Positions 36,503 to 50,040 of a stretch of 64,000 nucleotides of DNA are shown here, piece by piece. The notes under the pieces were generated by a model. It saw only the letters and a list, made by a program, of their open reading frames with translations, was not told where the DNA came from and ran no database searches. Both the position numbers and the translations under genes were made by a program. How positions within the stretch are numbered: the stretch's first letter is position 1; each line of letters opens with the position of its first letter. Location of the stretch: assembly GCA_026686845.1 (NCBI GenBank), contig JAIVEN010000014.1, positions 13,378,001-13,442,000 of the forward strand. Direction: 5' to 3'. Source of the stretch: Adenanthera pavonina (lineage: Eukaryota > Streptophyta > Magnoliopsida > Fabales > Fabaceae).

Positions 36503-39379
36503 CTTAGGATCTCGAAGGAATGAACAATTTCTTTTAGCTCTGCTTTAGCCTCATCAACACCTTTTACATCAATAAATTTTGCACTTGGATGCATGCTAGG
36601 TTGCACTTCAATAACACCAAGTGCTGAGAAAATGGGAAAGCAAGCCAAAGAACAACGTTTACATCAAATTCAGATTACATGCAGAATGAACCTCAGGATT
36701 TCATAAGCTAGCGTGAGACATGGTATTACCTTTTTTAATTCCCGCATCCTCAATAAGTTTCCTACACCAGAAATCAAGAGAAAGACCACAACTATGGACC
36801 TAAATGTGCGCCACAGCTGCTTTTTAAAATTCCAATTTTCTGTGGCCACCATATAAATTGGAGCACTTGCAGTTCCAAGAATTGCTTCTTGTGCAGGCTT
36901 ACCTACATTTTTTAAAGCAGCAAGGCCACCTATACTACCTTTTTCTCTCACTGAATCAGAAATACCTGTAAATTTATAGACACATGGCTATAGCTTCCAG
37001 TTCGAAAATTGAGCTAAGAATATAAGATTCCAAAAAGTTATTAAAATAACATGAGGCATAACATTCTTTACACAAATCTTTAATAGAAATGCTAAATTTA
37101 AAGTTTGAAAACTCCAAAACAGCTGTAGATAAGAGCTTAGTTGAACATATTTGCAGTCTTCCATCATTCTATCAACTTGTTTAAGCTAATGCACTCTTTA
37201 GGAAATTATCCTTGTCCAAGCACCAAAGAATGTCTCGGTACTTTATCTCATTAACAATGAAAGAAATAATGTGAACTTCATATAAACCAAAAACATTATT
37301 GATGATCAGTGCAGCTGGGCAAATGGGTCAAGGCCTGAAGGAAACATGATATTATTCCCTAGATGAAGACTTCGTCATAGAACACTGGTTTGATGTGTGT
37401 GGGTGTGTAACAATTCAAACCGAGTTTGACCACAATCAAACCATTGAATTGTAAATTGATTCTTATCCTGGTTCAGTGATTAGTTTCCTTTTTAAAACAT
37501 TGCTCCAAAGTGCACAAAAGCCTGTTCCATATAGAAATTTGAAAGTTGGTGAAACAATAAAACTAAGGGTAGAAAGTAACATATTTCCGGATATTTATAA
37601 TTTCAATATAAAAAACCAGCATATTTAATTTTACATCTTGATAAAAACTGCTAATTCTATATTGAATAGAACTTTCAAAGCATATGCTCCAAAGCAATAT
37701 AATTTGGAGAAACTGCATTGTAAACAAAATCAATGCATATAGTGGCAAATAGGGCAGACTTAATTACAAGACTTCTACGAGCTGCAGGAACAGAATATGT
37801 GCATACCTGCACGGCCTTCAAACTTACTGACAGAGAATTAGGTTCTAACATATGAACTTTTAATCAGTACAAAGTCTGATTGATGCCGTGAAACCTGTAA
37901 AGATAAATTATAAACTCAATTTTGAAAAAATGGATGCAAGACACAAATCATATATGGCAAATAGTTTGACAAAAATATAAATCATATAGCTAACACGAGT
38001 TAGTAATAACCAAAAGTTGAATAATCCTCACTTATATCAAATAGATTCAGCTCTTCGCAAACTCATACGGTTGTTTACTTTCTTCTTCTTCTTCTTTTTA
38101 ACCACATACAGTGCCTGTTTGGTTCTTCTTTTTTAAAAAAAAATCATGGTTTTCTAAAAGTATGTGTTTGGCCAAACATAAACTGCCTTTTTTAAAAAGA
38201 GAGAAAGACAGTTTAGGACTTACAACTGAAAATATTTCCTTCCAAGGACCCAATTTAAAAATTCAGTACTTTTATAAATTGAATTCCCAACTCAAATCAA
38301 CTGAATTTCACACTGGTACTATTCATTTGTCAATATTTTTCTATAAAAGTCCTAAATTGTCTTTTTCCCTTTTAAAAATAAAAAGTGAGTTAAACTGGAA
38401 TTTTGAAAAAAGAGGGAAAATGTTACTTTTCCTGTAACAAAACGTGGATTTTGGAAAAGGAAAAACAAATTTACTCTATATTATATATCTAAAAATATTT
38501 TTAATCCTTATCATCCAAACAGATTTTTTCTCAAACTTACTTTTGCAAAAAAAAATATCCAAACATAACAACTTACAATAAACTTATTTTATCTAAACTT
38601 CATTTTTACAAACTTCATTTATCTTAGCTTAATTTTACAAAACGGGCTTCAGTTGTTTACTGGACAACCAGTTTTAGAGAAATAGTCAGAATACTTCTCT
38701 TCTGCAAATGCTCTCTGTTTTAATACAAGACCGATGGCGATAGGATTTTTGGAATAAATGGTGTCTCCCTCTAAAGATAATACTTCCTAACTCGACACAT
38801 CGCATTTCAATTTAAGACCATCAATTCCTTACAGGTCCTTCCTAAGTAATAGTCTTGCGTTTTGTCCCAATACATCAAGACAAGGGGAAAAAATCTAACA
38901 AGTAAATTACCGGCAGTTAAACACTTTTAGTCACCAAAGATACCTCGATTCTCAAATCACACCCGATAATATAACAAACAGTAGTTGATCGATGCGCTAA
39001 TCTCTTTGTTTCATCACCCTGCATTGCGGACCAACCGAGAGAGAGAATGAAGCCAAACACCAAAAGATAATTGCTTCCAACTGTGTTATTCTTTTTCTTT
39101 TTTCTGGTTTTTTTTATTTGTTTCGTTTTTGTCGTTTTCCTCTTCCAATACGGAATTCGGATTTCACCCATTAACCATTCAAGTACTAAACCTGAAATGT
39201 GGCTAAAAGGACAAACAAGAAACGAAATACACCAAATACCAGCTCGAAGTGATCAAGACCAGGGTTTTGCAATGACACAGAAAACTCGATATTCATGGGG
39301 AAAATGGGAAACATTGAGTGCCATCAAGAATATGAGTGAGGAATTAACTGACCTGCGTAATGAAAAGTCTCCAAGCCAT
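36503..39379 (-). pseudogene. Truncated FTSH4 pseudogene
   Basis: Exon equivalents: 39379-39353 (MAWRLFITQ, matching MALRHLISQ), 37894-37807, a remnant of exon 3 at 37528-37511, 36965-36730 and 36623-36503. Lesions: an in-frame TAA at 37840-37838 in exon 2; loss of the exon 3 acceptor AG and deletion of nearly all of exon 3; one-base losses near the ends of exons 4 and 5 that shift the frame; and no exons encoding Walker A/B or HEGGH. The membrane-segment exon is otherwise well preserved (GGLAALKNVGKPA, LWRTFRS). Splice sites of exons 1, 2, 4 and 5 still look usable, so a non-coding transcript is possible. No functional protein can be produced. Confidence 0.88.
38080..38651. mobile_element. 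~570-bp insertion (MITE-like) in intron 1 of the FTSH4 pseudogene
   Basis: It is absent from the corresponding intron of the intact gene. Direct repeats GTTGTTTACT flank it at 38070-38079 and 38652-38661, while the intact gene has a single GTTGTTTATT (near 48818). It contains several TGTTTGG / CCAAACA motifs. The left end has GCCTGTTTGG and the right end, in reverse complement, GCCCGTTTTG. A 10-bp duplication would suit a Mutator-like element, but the inverted ends are weak. The interior has no coding capacity. Confidence 0.6.
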
Positions 39380-40099
39380 ATCCTCAACCCCTGTACGGAT
39401 CGACTATCTGTTAAAGAAGAGGAAAAAGAGCTCAGGATAATAAAATATCTGCATTGTGAAATTGGAAGACGTCGTTACCCAGAATGGCTCTGGACTCTGC
39501 ACCTCCTACTCCGTGCTGATCTGTGCAAGCTCCGCTCATGGCAACCATATTGCGCTACTTCACGGCGCTTTATTGGGAGTAGTAAAATGTCTTATTTGCC
39601 CTTTGCCCCAAGCGGATTAATTAAGATTTCATATTTACTTTTTTTTGGGACCAAAATTTCATATTTAGTTTCGCCGAAAGTATTTTTATTAATTCCTTTT
39701 ATACTTTAAGGTTCATTTTCAAATTTCGTTATATATATATATATTTGCATAAATTCCTTCTTCTGTGTTTATAATAATTTTTAATATCTTTTTAAATTTC
39801 AAAATTGTTGAAAAAATTAATTGTTCTATTAAATATGTGGTCTTTTTTTGTTATACAAATATGAATGCTGCATTGTCAATTCAAATATTTAAATTAATTA
39901 ATATTTTAAAAAAGTAATATTATTTTCCCAACTTTATGTCCTATCGACCACGCTTTTAATAATCAGTTGGGTTTCAGGTTTTGTCACGGGCGGTGGTGAT
40001 GACCAACAAACAAATGAGTCCTGCTTTTCCAGCCTTTTCTTATGATTAGAACAAATTTTGTTTTTGGTAAGATACTCTCCAGATGAAAATCCATGGACC

Positions 40100-41125
40100 C
40101 AGCCCAACTACCATATGTTTCACCCAAAAACAAAAAGCGATTTCTGCTTTTTTATCTATCTCCTCCTTTGTATTGAATACTTCCTTTGGTTGGCTCTACA
40201 TGATAAGTTAATGACTAATGTTAGGAGGAGTAAGTGGTCAAATAATTCACCAGATTTTGTTTGGTGTAATGGTGAGGTGGAGGATACATTACATGTCCTA
40301 TGGGATTGTATTCATGCTTGATCTGTTTGGTTGTATCTCATAAAATCAAGTTATACCTACTATTTTTTTAATTCAAATCTTAAAAATTGGCTTGTACTTA
40401 ATCTTAATTCAAATCTAGGTTCTTACGATGATTGGCAATGGGCTTCCTTGTGGTGGTATGATATTTGGATGTTGTGGAAATGGAGAAACCTCCATACTTT
40501 TAATCCTCGGGAGAAGCGTCTCAATAATCCAGCAATAACTATTATTCAAGCATATCAATCCTTTTCTGCCATGTGGGAGAGGAAGAGACTTTTTTCTAGA
40601 CAATCCAATACTATCAATCTTGGGCTCCACCTTGATGTGGGTGGGTGAAATCAAGTACCAATGGTTTTATCAGGCAAAATGGATTTTTGCATGTTATGGA
40701 GGCCTCATTAGAAATGATCAAGGAGAGTGGATTTCTAGTTTCTACAAGTTTTTGGGATCATATACTATTGATGTTGCGGAGGAATGGGTCTGCTTCTAGG
40801 GCTTAATCTGGCTTGGAATCTTGGGTTTGATCACTTCATGGTTGAATTAGACTCCTTGACACTAGTCCAACTCTTACAGGATCGATCCAAGTGGCAGTGT
40901 GGTTATAGTTCTATGATGATGAATATTTTTAAACTCCTCAAATTAATTGGTCGGTTTCCTTTAGTTATATTAACAAAGAAACTAATCGTCCCGCTGATAA
41001 ATTGGCTCTACCGAATATTCTTTATCGCAAATTTGAAATCAATCTTGAATGAAGCACCCTTTAAACTTGGTGCTATTGTGCGTGATGATGTATTGAGATT
41101 TATATCCCTAGTGACTCCATAATCT
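40100..41125 (+). mobile_element. L1-type LINE 3' remnant (zf-RVT and RNase H-like)
   Basis: In one frame broken by several stops I see FLWLALHDKLMTNVRR...WCNGEVEDTLHVLWDC, the zinc-binding domain found after plant L1 reverse transcriptases. It is followed by W-rich spacer sequence and then LLGLNLAWNLGFDHFMVELD, typical of the RVT_3 RNase H-like domain, whose catalytic-type Asp is present. The 5' part with endonuclease and polymerase is missing. Stops at 40319 and 40646, and in 40650-40780, show it is dead. It sits between the FTSH4 pseudogene and FTSH4. Confidence 0.8.
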
Positions 41126-41159
41126 TTCAGTTTTTTGCTTTGTTTACCAATATATATAT

Positions 41160-43650
41160 ATATATTGAATACTTTGAAAACAACATAGACACAGCTTTAA
41201 ACTGTTTTTTTCCCATGAAAGATCAGAGTTTATATTAAAAAGAAAGGTTACAAGGGAGAGGCCAAACATGAAGATTACAGAGGAAATTAGAAGCATCAAG
41301 GGAAAAAGCTAGCTGAAATTTTAGTAAAATATTTAGAGAAACATTGACACAGCTTTAAACTAACAACGATGCTTGAACAAAGCTTTGACTTGCATTTTTT
41401 GTCACTCTTTAAATCCTGTATCAAAAAAATGAAAAGAAAAAAAAAAGGACAAAACTGGCGCAAATTATGAAACGTGAAGAATGAAGTGTTTTTCGAAATA
41501 ATTTAAAAGTTATGATAGGTATGAAACTTGTTGAAGATTAATCAATTGGTCATTATGTCCATTTGGTGTAACATATAAATTAGGTAGATTATTTATCAGA
41601 CATGTCAATTAAAACCCAGATACCGGTCCCAAGAAAAAAAGTTTACTCATTTTTAATTTTTTTAGCTGTTTATTTTATATATAATAAAAATAAATATATT
41701 TATTTTTATCTTTATATGCACATATTAGAAAACTACTAAATAGTTTAGATTGTAACAAAATCTAATAATATTTGATTAAAATACCCAGAGATTTTTTTTT
41801 ATAAGGCGCCGGAAAACAATGAGATATTTTGAAGGAAACAGTTAAACTATATCTATCATTATTTTTATTAATGAAAAGTAAAATTATAAAAAAAAGTGTT
41901 TCATTGAAATTCTAAAGCAATAATTATTTTAAAAAAATTGAACTAACAATTATTTTTAAATAGAGAGAATAATTTTTTTATATTATAAAAATTTTAAGAT
42001 CATTACAACTTGATTTTAATTTTTTATCACTATATTTCTCTATGGAACACCCTATCTTAAAGCCAAAATTTTGAGCACTTTCAAGATTTATCACAACTCA
42101 ATTTTAGATTTATTAGCACATTAGTTCTCAATTCTTATCATGTTTTTAATGTTAATTATTAATCAAATTTATGACTTTCAAAATATGATTATGAGTTCAT
42201 AACAACCATGTTTACCAATTCTGATCATCACAACTCAATTTCAGATTTATTACCGCATTATTTCTCAATTCTAATAAAGCACCATATCTTGAATGTTAAT
42301 TACGATCATACCTTTGAGAGTGGCATTAGAATTTTATGATTATTATGACATGATTCTAAGTTCACAAATCATAACAATCACTTCTTTTTTTAAATAAATT
42401 TTCATGGAATACACTACTTTAAATACCAATTACAACTCTCTTTTTCTCAAATAACTAATATCAATCTCAACTCATTATTTATTAGCTTACAAACGAATTA
42501 TCATTATTACTTGGATTTCTAACTCTTACTCATTTGGATGAGAATATTCAACTTCACTTTTAAACTAGCAATCCACATCCTACTTGCAGGATCCAAAATC
42601 TTGATCGAGGTAAAATTGAATGTCTCTAAAATTGAAGTGTTTGTTTTAAGTTATTTTAGATTCGTCCATGGGAAGAAAAATTTTAGAGGGTATCTGAAAA
42701 AGGTGGCAATAGTATCAAAACTTCGGAGATGACATGTTGCTCCCATATATCGAGCTAGCTTGCTCTGCAGTGTCAATGGTTACAACTTACAAGCCACACC
42801 CTCTCCCATCAGTTACAGGTGAGTTTTCAGTTAATACGCGGACGACAAAGATGGCACAAATTTTGACACCTGGACAAGGCATTGCACATATCTTATTAAG
42901 AGTAAATGGAAGAAACATTATATTTTTTCTCTTCAATCCACAAATTACATCTTGTGATCTTTCTAAACAATTTAATTTTTTATGATCCTGTAAATTGTAA
43001 TCCTTATATGTATTTTTTTTTCAAACTAAAAATAGCCCTCGATTCAGGAGCTAGCTTTCAATCTCCCAATCCTAATGCTACTACTCCTGAGACAATCTTG
43101 CTTGGCTTACTTGCTTGTACAGGCGAGAAAATACATCAATTTGTATGTATATTATGACATTTCTCATTAAATTCAAAGCCGAATAAGGATTTTCATTATT
43201 AAAGTATAAATTTCTTAAAAAGCATAATTAGTTTCAAAACAAAACCTTGCAATATTCAATATCCCGCCCGGTACTTTGAAACACCATTCTAGAAGCCAGA
43301 GAAAAGAGAAATTTTCAAAAATCACATATTCAAACACTATATTTGAAGCATCAAAAAATAATTAGCCCCATAATTATGCAAGGTGGCCCCAAAAAGTTAA
43401 AAAAAAAAACATATATGCATCGATTTTTAGAGCAGATACCTCGAAGTTCATAGAACTGATCCGATCTTTGTCGCTTGTCAACCAAAATTACCACCCACAG
43501 CTGGGTTCTTCAGATGTCATATTTCTCTCACAATTTTGGTTGAGTTATTCAACTAACATCTCTACGTGTACTCCAATCATAAGTAACAATTGCTACAAAC
43601 TACAATTTCGAGTCTACTTGACCCCACCACAACGAAATTAATTTCCACTC
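41160..43650. other. Intergenic with a short tandem repeat region; no gene seen
   Basis: Between 41999 and about 42450 a unit of roughly 140 bp recurs in diverged form. The clearest pair is TCACAACTCAATTTTAGATT at 42090 and TCACAACTCAATTTCAGATT at 42228. ORFs at 42538-43157 have no recognisable domain. Confidence 0.45.
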
Positions 43651-43728
43651 ACAACGGCGGAATCACATCAACTATCTGCACATTTCACTCTCATCATAAA
43701 TAAGAAGCAGCCTCTCGCAGTTGCCATG

Positions 43729-44508
43729 CTAAGATCCCACCGGAGCAACACCTTGAGCCTTGGCCGCTGCAGTAGCTGCTGCCGCTGCCGCAGCTGCAGC
43801 TGCAGATGCTGCAGGGTTGGGTGATGGTGGCACTGGGTTTGATTGTGAACTATTCTGCGGTTCAATTATGTGCTGTTGCGGTTGCTGCTGGGACTTCACT
43901 TTTGCGAGCACCGCCTTTATTTGATTACCTGTAAGTGTCTCGTGTTCTAGTAGAGCATTTGCAAGGGCATGAAGCTCCTTATTGTGAGTGGTCAGGATAG
44001 TTTTTGCATTCTTATAAGCCCTCTCCAGAAAGAGCCTGACCTCTTTCTCAATAAGAAGCCTAGTTTCTGAGCTCATGCTTCTCCCCTCATCATTATAATT
44101 GTGAGTGACAAGTCCCACTTCATTGCTCATCCCATATTTAGTAACCATTGCCCTCGCCAGATTAGTTGCTGACTTGAGATCATCCGATGCACCAGAAGTC
44201 ACTTCATTTTCTCCAAAAATTAGCTCTTCAGCAACCCGACCACCCATACAAACATCAAGGCGGGCAAGCATCTGTCTGCGGGAGACACTGGTCTCATCCT
44301 TGTCAGGCAATTGTGTAACCATACCAAGAGCCATTCCTCTTGGGACTATCGTTGCCTTGTGGACTGGAAGTGCCCCATCAGTATGAATAGCCACAAGCGC
44401 ATGACCACCCTCATGGAAAGCAGTCAACTTTCTTGATTCCTCGGTTATGACAGCTGACTTACGCTCACTTCCCATCAAAATTTTGTCCTTCGCATACTCT
44501 AAATCAGT

Positions 44509-44555
<47 letters not shown>

Positions 44556-47500
44556 CATTCACCAAGTTTGCAAGGTCAGCACCAGAAAACCCAGGTGTTC
44601 CTCGAGCAATGATCATTAAATCAACATCATCAGCCTTCAGAACCTGTTTAACAGGCATTATGATTGCAAATAGAAAATCAGCAAGAGTGTGAATTGTATA
44701 TAAAAAACGTCACCCGACGCATACAATAAAAGTGAAGCAAATAATAGGAGACACCTAAACTGACAAGTCTGACTTTGACAAAGCCCAGGACATATCATTT
44801 CACGCCCAACAAGCTTCTATTAAGATCATAATTTGAATACATAATGAAAATCCTACATACGGTTACAATTAATGTAATATAAGTTTAAAATTATTAACAA
44901 GACATCATTTGAGAGTTTTTAAGTGCAAGCTCATACAGATGAGTATCAAATGGATATACTCAATCAAATCCAATAAAAGAAAAAAGCATTCCAGAGGTTT
45001 GCACTGTTATAATGTGGGCACTGACTGTGCACCTCTCTAAATAGAAATCATAAGCCACCAATCCAAACCATAAAGAAAAAGCATACCTTGGACATGTGGG
45101 ATTCCAGAATCTGCCGCCTACCTTCTACATCTGGATTGGGAACAACAACATGGCGATCAAACCTCCCAGGTCTCACCAAAGCCTTATCCAGTGACTCAGG
45201 AAAATTAGTAGCTGCAATCACAATAATGCCTTCGTTTTGCTTGAATCCATCTAGCTCAACAAGCAGCTGATTTAATGTCATCTTCATGTACATTTGGTCC
45301 TTTGGGTTTCGGCTTCCCCCAATCGCATCTATTTCATCAATGAAAATTATACAGGGCGATCGTTTCTTCGCAGCAGAGAAAAGATCCCTAACCCTTCGCG
45401 CTCCAACACCAACAAACATCTCTTCGAATTCACTTCCACTGCATGAGAAGAAGGGAACCCCAGCCTCTCCAGCTATAGCTCTCGCCAACATTGTTTTTCC
45501 TGTCCCAGGAGGGCCAACAAGCAAAACACCTTTTGGCAGCTTACCTCCAAGACGGGTAAAGCGCTGTCACAATGAAACTGAGTCATCCAAATGTAGTAAT
45601 GAAATACACGGGCATTTACACATGGTCAGGAAAACAGCATACGAGATAAAACTACCAGAAAGAAAAATCCAGAAAACAGGATATGAACCAAGAAGAGATA
45701 GACATAAATTTAGTCTAGAAAATTGGACCAGACCAAAACAGGTGGCTGACCCTGAGAACTAGCTGGGTATGAAACCAACCAACCTAATACCATGAAAACC
45801 AATTGGTTTTGCGCTGTATCAGTAAAAAACTTTTTTTTTTTGGTATAAGGTAGGTCTTTCAATTTCTGCAATAAGGATTTATGACGCCATTAAACTCTAC
45901 CAAATCCATTTCATCTATATTTGTTGTCATAAACTCATAATAGAAAATATTTTAATTTTTAACCAGCTTTAGTCAGCTGATGTGAAAGAAATTTTATTTT
46001 ATAAGAAATTACATGAACTAGAAACTAAAACCATTTCTCCTCTTTGCTCCAGTGCAAACTGTGCCCTTTATAAAACCAACCAAAGCATGGTCGAAGAGCA
46101 TTTCACACACTTGGATTGGGCCAATGAAAGCTCAGCAACAAAAGAACCTAATGAAGAATGATGCAGAAGCATAAGAAAAAACCTTCGGCAAAAAGTATTC
46201 ACTAAAACCATATCATAAATCTTTAAAAAAAAAACAGAAACCAATCATACTGCATAGAAGATACTATCCAAAGTCACAGATTTGATTCACATTTTTCAAC
46301 TAGTTTCAGCTTGGTTGAACAGCACAACATCACTTCATCAGTGACATCTTACGAATAATTAATTTAATAGAAACTAGTATCTGGATCCCCATGTGCAGTA
46401 GGTTGAATGTAAGTCAATTCCCATAGATAATGTGACAAAGAATACATATAAAATTTTTCAGTTAAACAAGTATCCTATATCTAGATGCAAGTTTAAATGA
46501 TGAAGCTTGAGTGCAAGGACCTTATGAGAGAAAGGACTTATACCAGAGTAGTCTACCTTAGGATCTCGGAGGTAGTGAACAATTTCTTCCAGCTCTGCTT
46601 TCGCCTCATCAACACCTTTTACATCATTGAATTTTGTGCTTGAATCCATGCTAGGTTGCACTTCTTCATTCATACCAAGTCCTGAGAAAATGGGAGAGCA
46701 AACCAAAGAACAATGTCTTCATCAAACTCAGATTCCATACAGAATGAACCTCAGGATCTCAAAAGTTACCAAGACAAGGTATTACCTTTACTGATTCCCT
46801 TATCTTCAATAAGTGCTCCTACACCAGAAATCAAGAGAAAGACCACAGCGATGGACCTAAATGTACGCCACAGCTGCTCTTTTAAATTCCCACCTTCTGC
46901 AGCCACCATATGGATAGGAGCACTTGCAGTTCCAAGAATGCCTTCTTTTGTAGGCTTTCCAACATTTTTTAAAGCAGCAAGGCCACCAATACTATCTTCA
47001 TCTCTCACTGAATTAGAAATACCTGCAAATCCACGGACATGTAATCGAAATGCCAAATTTTAAGTTTGTAAACTCCAAAACAGCTGAACTTAAGATCTTA
47101 GAGGAATACAGGTGCAATCTTCCATCAGCCTATTAACTTGTTTAAGCCATGCACTCTCAGGAAATCATAGCTGTCCAAGTAACACATACAAAGGTAAAAG
47201 AAAAGGCACAATAATACCAGTGCAGCCTCATAGCAGTACGTACAACACATTAAAGTGAGTTTCTATGTGATTTATCTCATAAAGAGTAGATGACATGATT
47301 TTAACTTGATATTTGGTACACAGTTATCTCTCATTCCTTGATATTTTGAAATAACAAAGCATTTAAAATTCACATGTTTGATATAGCAATCAAAATTTGT
47401 CATAGAAAGAATATAATTAGTATTTTATAACTGTTAACAAACCTGAAAGTGCAACGTGTGAGAACCCTGTTTATTGGTGGAATAATATACCACCCAGAAT

Positions 47501-49487
47501 GATGAGGCTCTATACCTCCAGATATCTTGGAAGAGGCAATTTAAAAACCATACCACATGGATGCCATCTGACATCCAAGATATCGAAGCCAAGAGGACAG
47601 TGTACCAAAAGCCTCCAAAGTTACTCAATCAACTGCGAATAAATTCATGTATTGAGAATTTTTCGTTCTGAGACAGCCAAGAAAAAGAAATTCATTCCTT
47701 CAGTAGTACCCAACTTTCTATTTGAAATTCCAACACACTGAATGCATGTGACTGAATCTCAAAATATAAGGCTTGGTTTAGCAAAAGTGAGCAATTTCAC
47801 CAAGTTCAAGAAAGGGATAAGACTAACATATCTTTGATTGCTAACTTAATAAAATCCATTTTGCTTGAGCAGGATTAATGAGTCAGTAAACAAATATTGA
47901 CAAGAAATATCAGTCAAAAACAGCAAGCATGAGAAAATGCAGATACAGCCATAAAGTCTCAAGAACAAAAGTGGTTGTGGCCAAAAAGCTACCTCTCCGC
48001 AATGTCCTCAGTAATTCACTTTCATCCAACCGATCAACTTTCACTAATGCTTTGATGTATTCAGAAAGCGCTGACTGATTGGTGTGCAGAGATGGCTGAC
48101 TTTCAAACAATCTAATCACAGCTTCTGGGTCATTTCGATGGTAAAGTTCTTTAAGATGAGCAATGTCACTGGCTTCATCTGCATCACGCACTCGACGAGC
48201 TAAATTGCCAACATAGCTGGATCGGAATCTCTCCTGAGTATGCAAAAGCCTATTCCCTACAGAAATTCGAAATTTAGTGAAACAAAATACTTCCAGTATT
48301 TAGCATTTAAATATACAAAACTAGCGTGATTCATTTTATGTCTTAAAATGAAGAGCTGAAGAATTATAAAACAAAAAGAACTTTCAAAGGATATTCTCCA
48401 AATCAGTATAATTTCCCAGAACCGAAAAAAGGGCACATATAAACCAAAATACATGTGATGACAAATAACATAGACTTTTTTGGGTGAATAAATAGCACAT
48501 ACTTGATTATAAGACTTCTACGTGCAACAGGAACAGAATATATACATACCTGCCCGACCTTCAAACTTATTAACAAAGAAATAGGTTCTAACAAACAAAC
48601 TTCTAATCTGTCCATATTCTGATTGATGCCGTGAAACCTGTAAATATAAATTATAAAGTCAACTTCAGAACAAAATGAATACAATATATAAATCATATAA
48701 GGCAATTAGCTTGATAAAAATATAAATCATATGTCTGACACAAGTACTGACAAAACTTGAATAATCCTCTCTTGTATTCAAACATATTCAACACTTCCAT
48801 AAACTTATAGATGTAGTTGTTTATTTGACACCCAGCCTCAGAGACAGAATGAAAATACTTCTATAAGTGCAATACAAGAACTTTAGGCGTTTTGGTATTT
48901 GTGTGTCACTTAAAAGAAGATACTCCCTAACTCAACACATGGTATTTCACTTTTACGTCCATCATTTCCTGACAGCTACTTAATAACTGCCTCACACTCT
49001 GTCCCCATACAGCAAAACAAGGGAGGAAAATCTAACAACCAAATAACCAGCATTCAAATACTTTAAGCCTCCAAGGAAACTCCTTTTATAAGTCAAATAA
49101 AACAAATCGGGCAATCTTGCAAATGGTCATTTACCGATGCGCTAATCTCTGTTTCATCGCCCGGCAGACTAAGCGAGAGAAATAGAAGCCAAACATCCAA
49201 ATATCGTTTCTTCATATATCTATTAATATTTTCTTTTTCTTCTACCGTTTTCCTCCTCCGGTATCGAATTCGGATTTCACCCATTATCCATTAAAGTCGG
49301 AAGAAATATCAATAAAGGGACAAATAAAATACACACAGCAACCATCCTAAAAATGTCAAACCTAGGGTTTTCCAATTACACGGAAAGCTCGAAATCTATG
49401 CGAAACGTTGGGCGGTGTCAAGATTAATGGAGTACGAATATGACGGAGGAACAGACTGACCTGCGAAATCAAATGCCTCAAAGCCAT
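43729..49487 (-). CDS. FTSH4: Mitochondrial i-AAA protease FTSH4-like (7 exons)
   Basis: Exons: 49487-49461, 48637-48550, 48256-47993, 47022-46786, 46681-46557, 45563-45087, 44643-43729. All junctions are GT-AG with matching phases, giving 710 residues, close to Arabidopsis FTSH4. The product is an ATP-dependent zinc metalloprotease of the inner mitochondrial membrane facing the intermembrane space, which degrades damaged membrane proteins. The N-terminus is presequence-like (MALRHLISQVSRHQS). One membrane helix lies at about 180-198. The AAA domain has Walker A GPPGTGKT (264-271), Walker B IIFIDEID (319-326) and the arginine-finger region RPGRFDR. The protease has HEGGH (483-487). The C-terminal tail is unusual, with Gln-rich and poly-Ala runs. 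A broken 5'-half duplicate lies about 10 kb downstream. FTSH4 is chosen over FTSH11 from the N-terminus and overall match. Confidence 0.93.
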
Positions 49488-50040
49488 ATCTCACCGAGAC
49501 ACGAAAAGAGGTGGGTAGCTCCTCAAACACGCCGAATGGGTTGACTATCTATCACGTGTCGGATAAAAGAAGAGAGGAAGGAGCTGCTGGGAATGAAATA
49601 TCTTGATTTCGAAATTGGAACTACGTTATAGCCCCGAACGTTTCTGGCATCTGGTCCTCCTACTCCGTTCGCTGCTGCGCGTTGGGTCCATCTCCATTCA
49701 CTTCGTAACGCTTTGAGGCACTGAAAAGTCGTATTTATCCTTTGCCCCTCCGTGTATGTGAGTTTCATATATATTTTGTGAATTGTCATTTTGTGTCAGG
49801 TGATTTTATTTGTTTTTATTTTTTCTTGTAAATAATTTAAAACAATTTTTTAAGCAAAATACTTTTACTATATTATTGATGTAAAAATGCTAGTAATACA
49901 AATATATTTTTTGATCCAAAGTAATACAAATATATATCCACACATATCAAATCTGTGCCAAAATGTTGGTCCAAAAAATGTCACAACAATGAAAATTAAA
50001 TCCGTTACTTATAATTTGTGAATGATGTTAGTTAATATAT

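Larger units (their letters stand above)
35870..39680 (-). repeat. Partial segmental duplicate of the FTSH4 5' half
   Basis: This block aligns, with indels, to about 46000-49780, roughly 10.1 kb away in the same orientation. Homology covers the upstream flank, exons 1-2, a scrap of exon 3, exons 4-5, their introns and the start of intron 5. Shared non-coding landmarks include AAAACCAACCAAAG (35963 / 46075), the CTCCTACTCCGT flank and TTTGCCC (39600 / 49740). Exons 6-7, encoding the AAA ATPase core and protease, are absent. Confidence 0.85.

Noticed and set aside
42538..43157. Overlapping ORFs between the LINE remnant and FTSH4
   Set aside because: No conserved motif was found; they are low in complexity and lack plausible splice partners.
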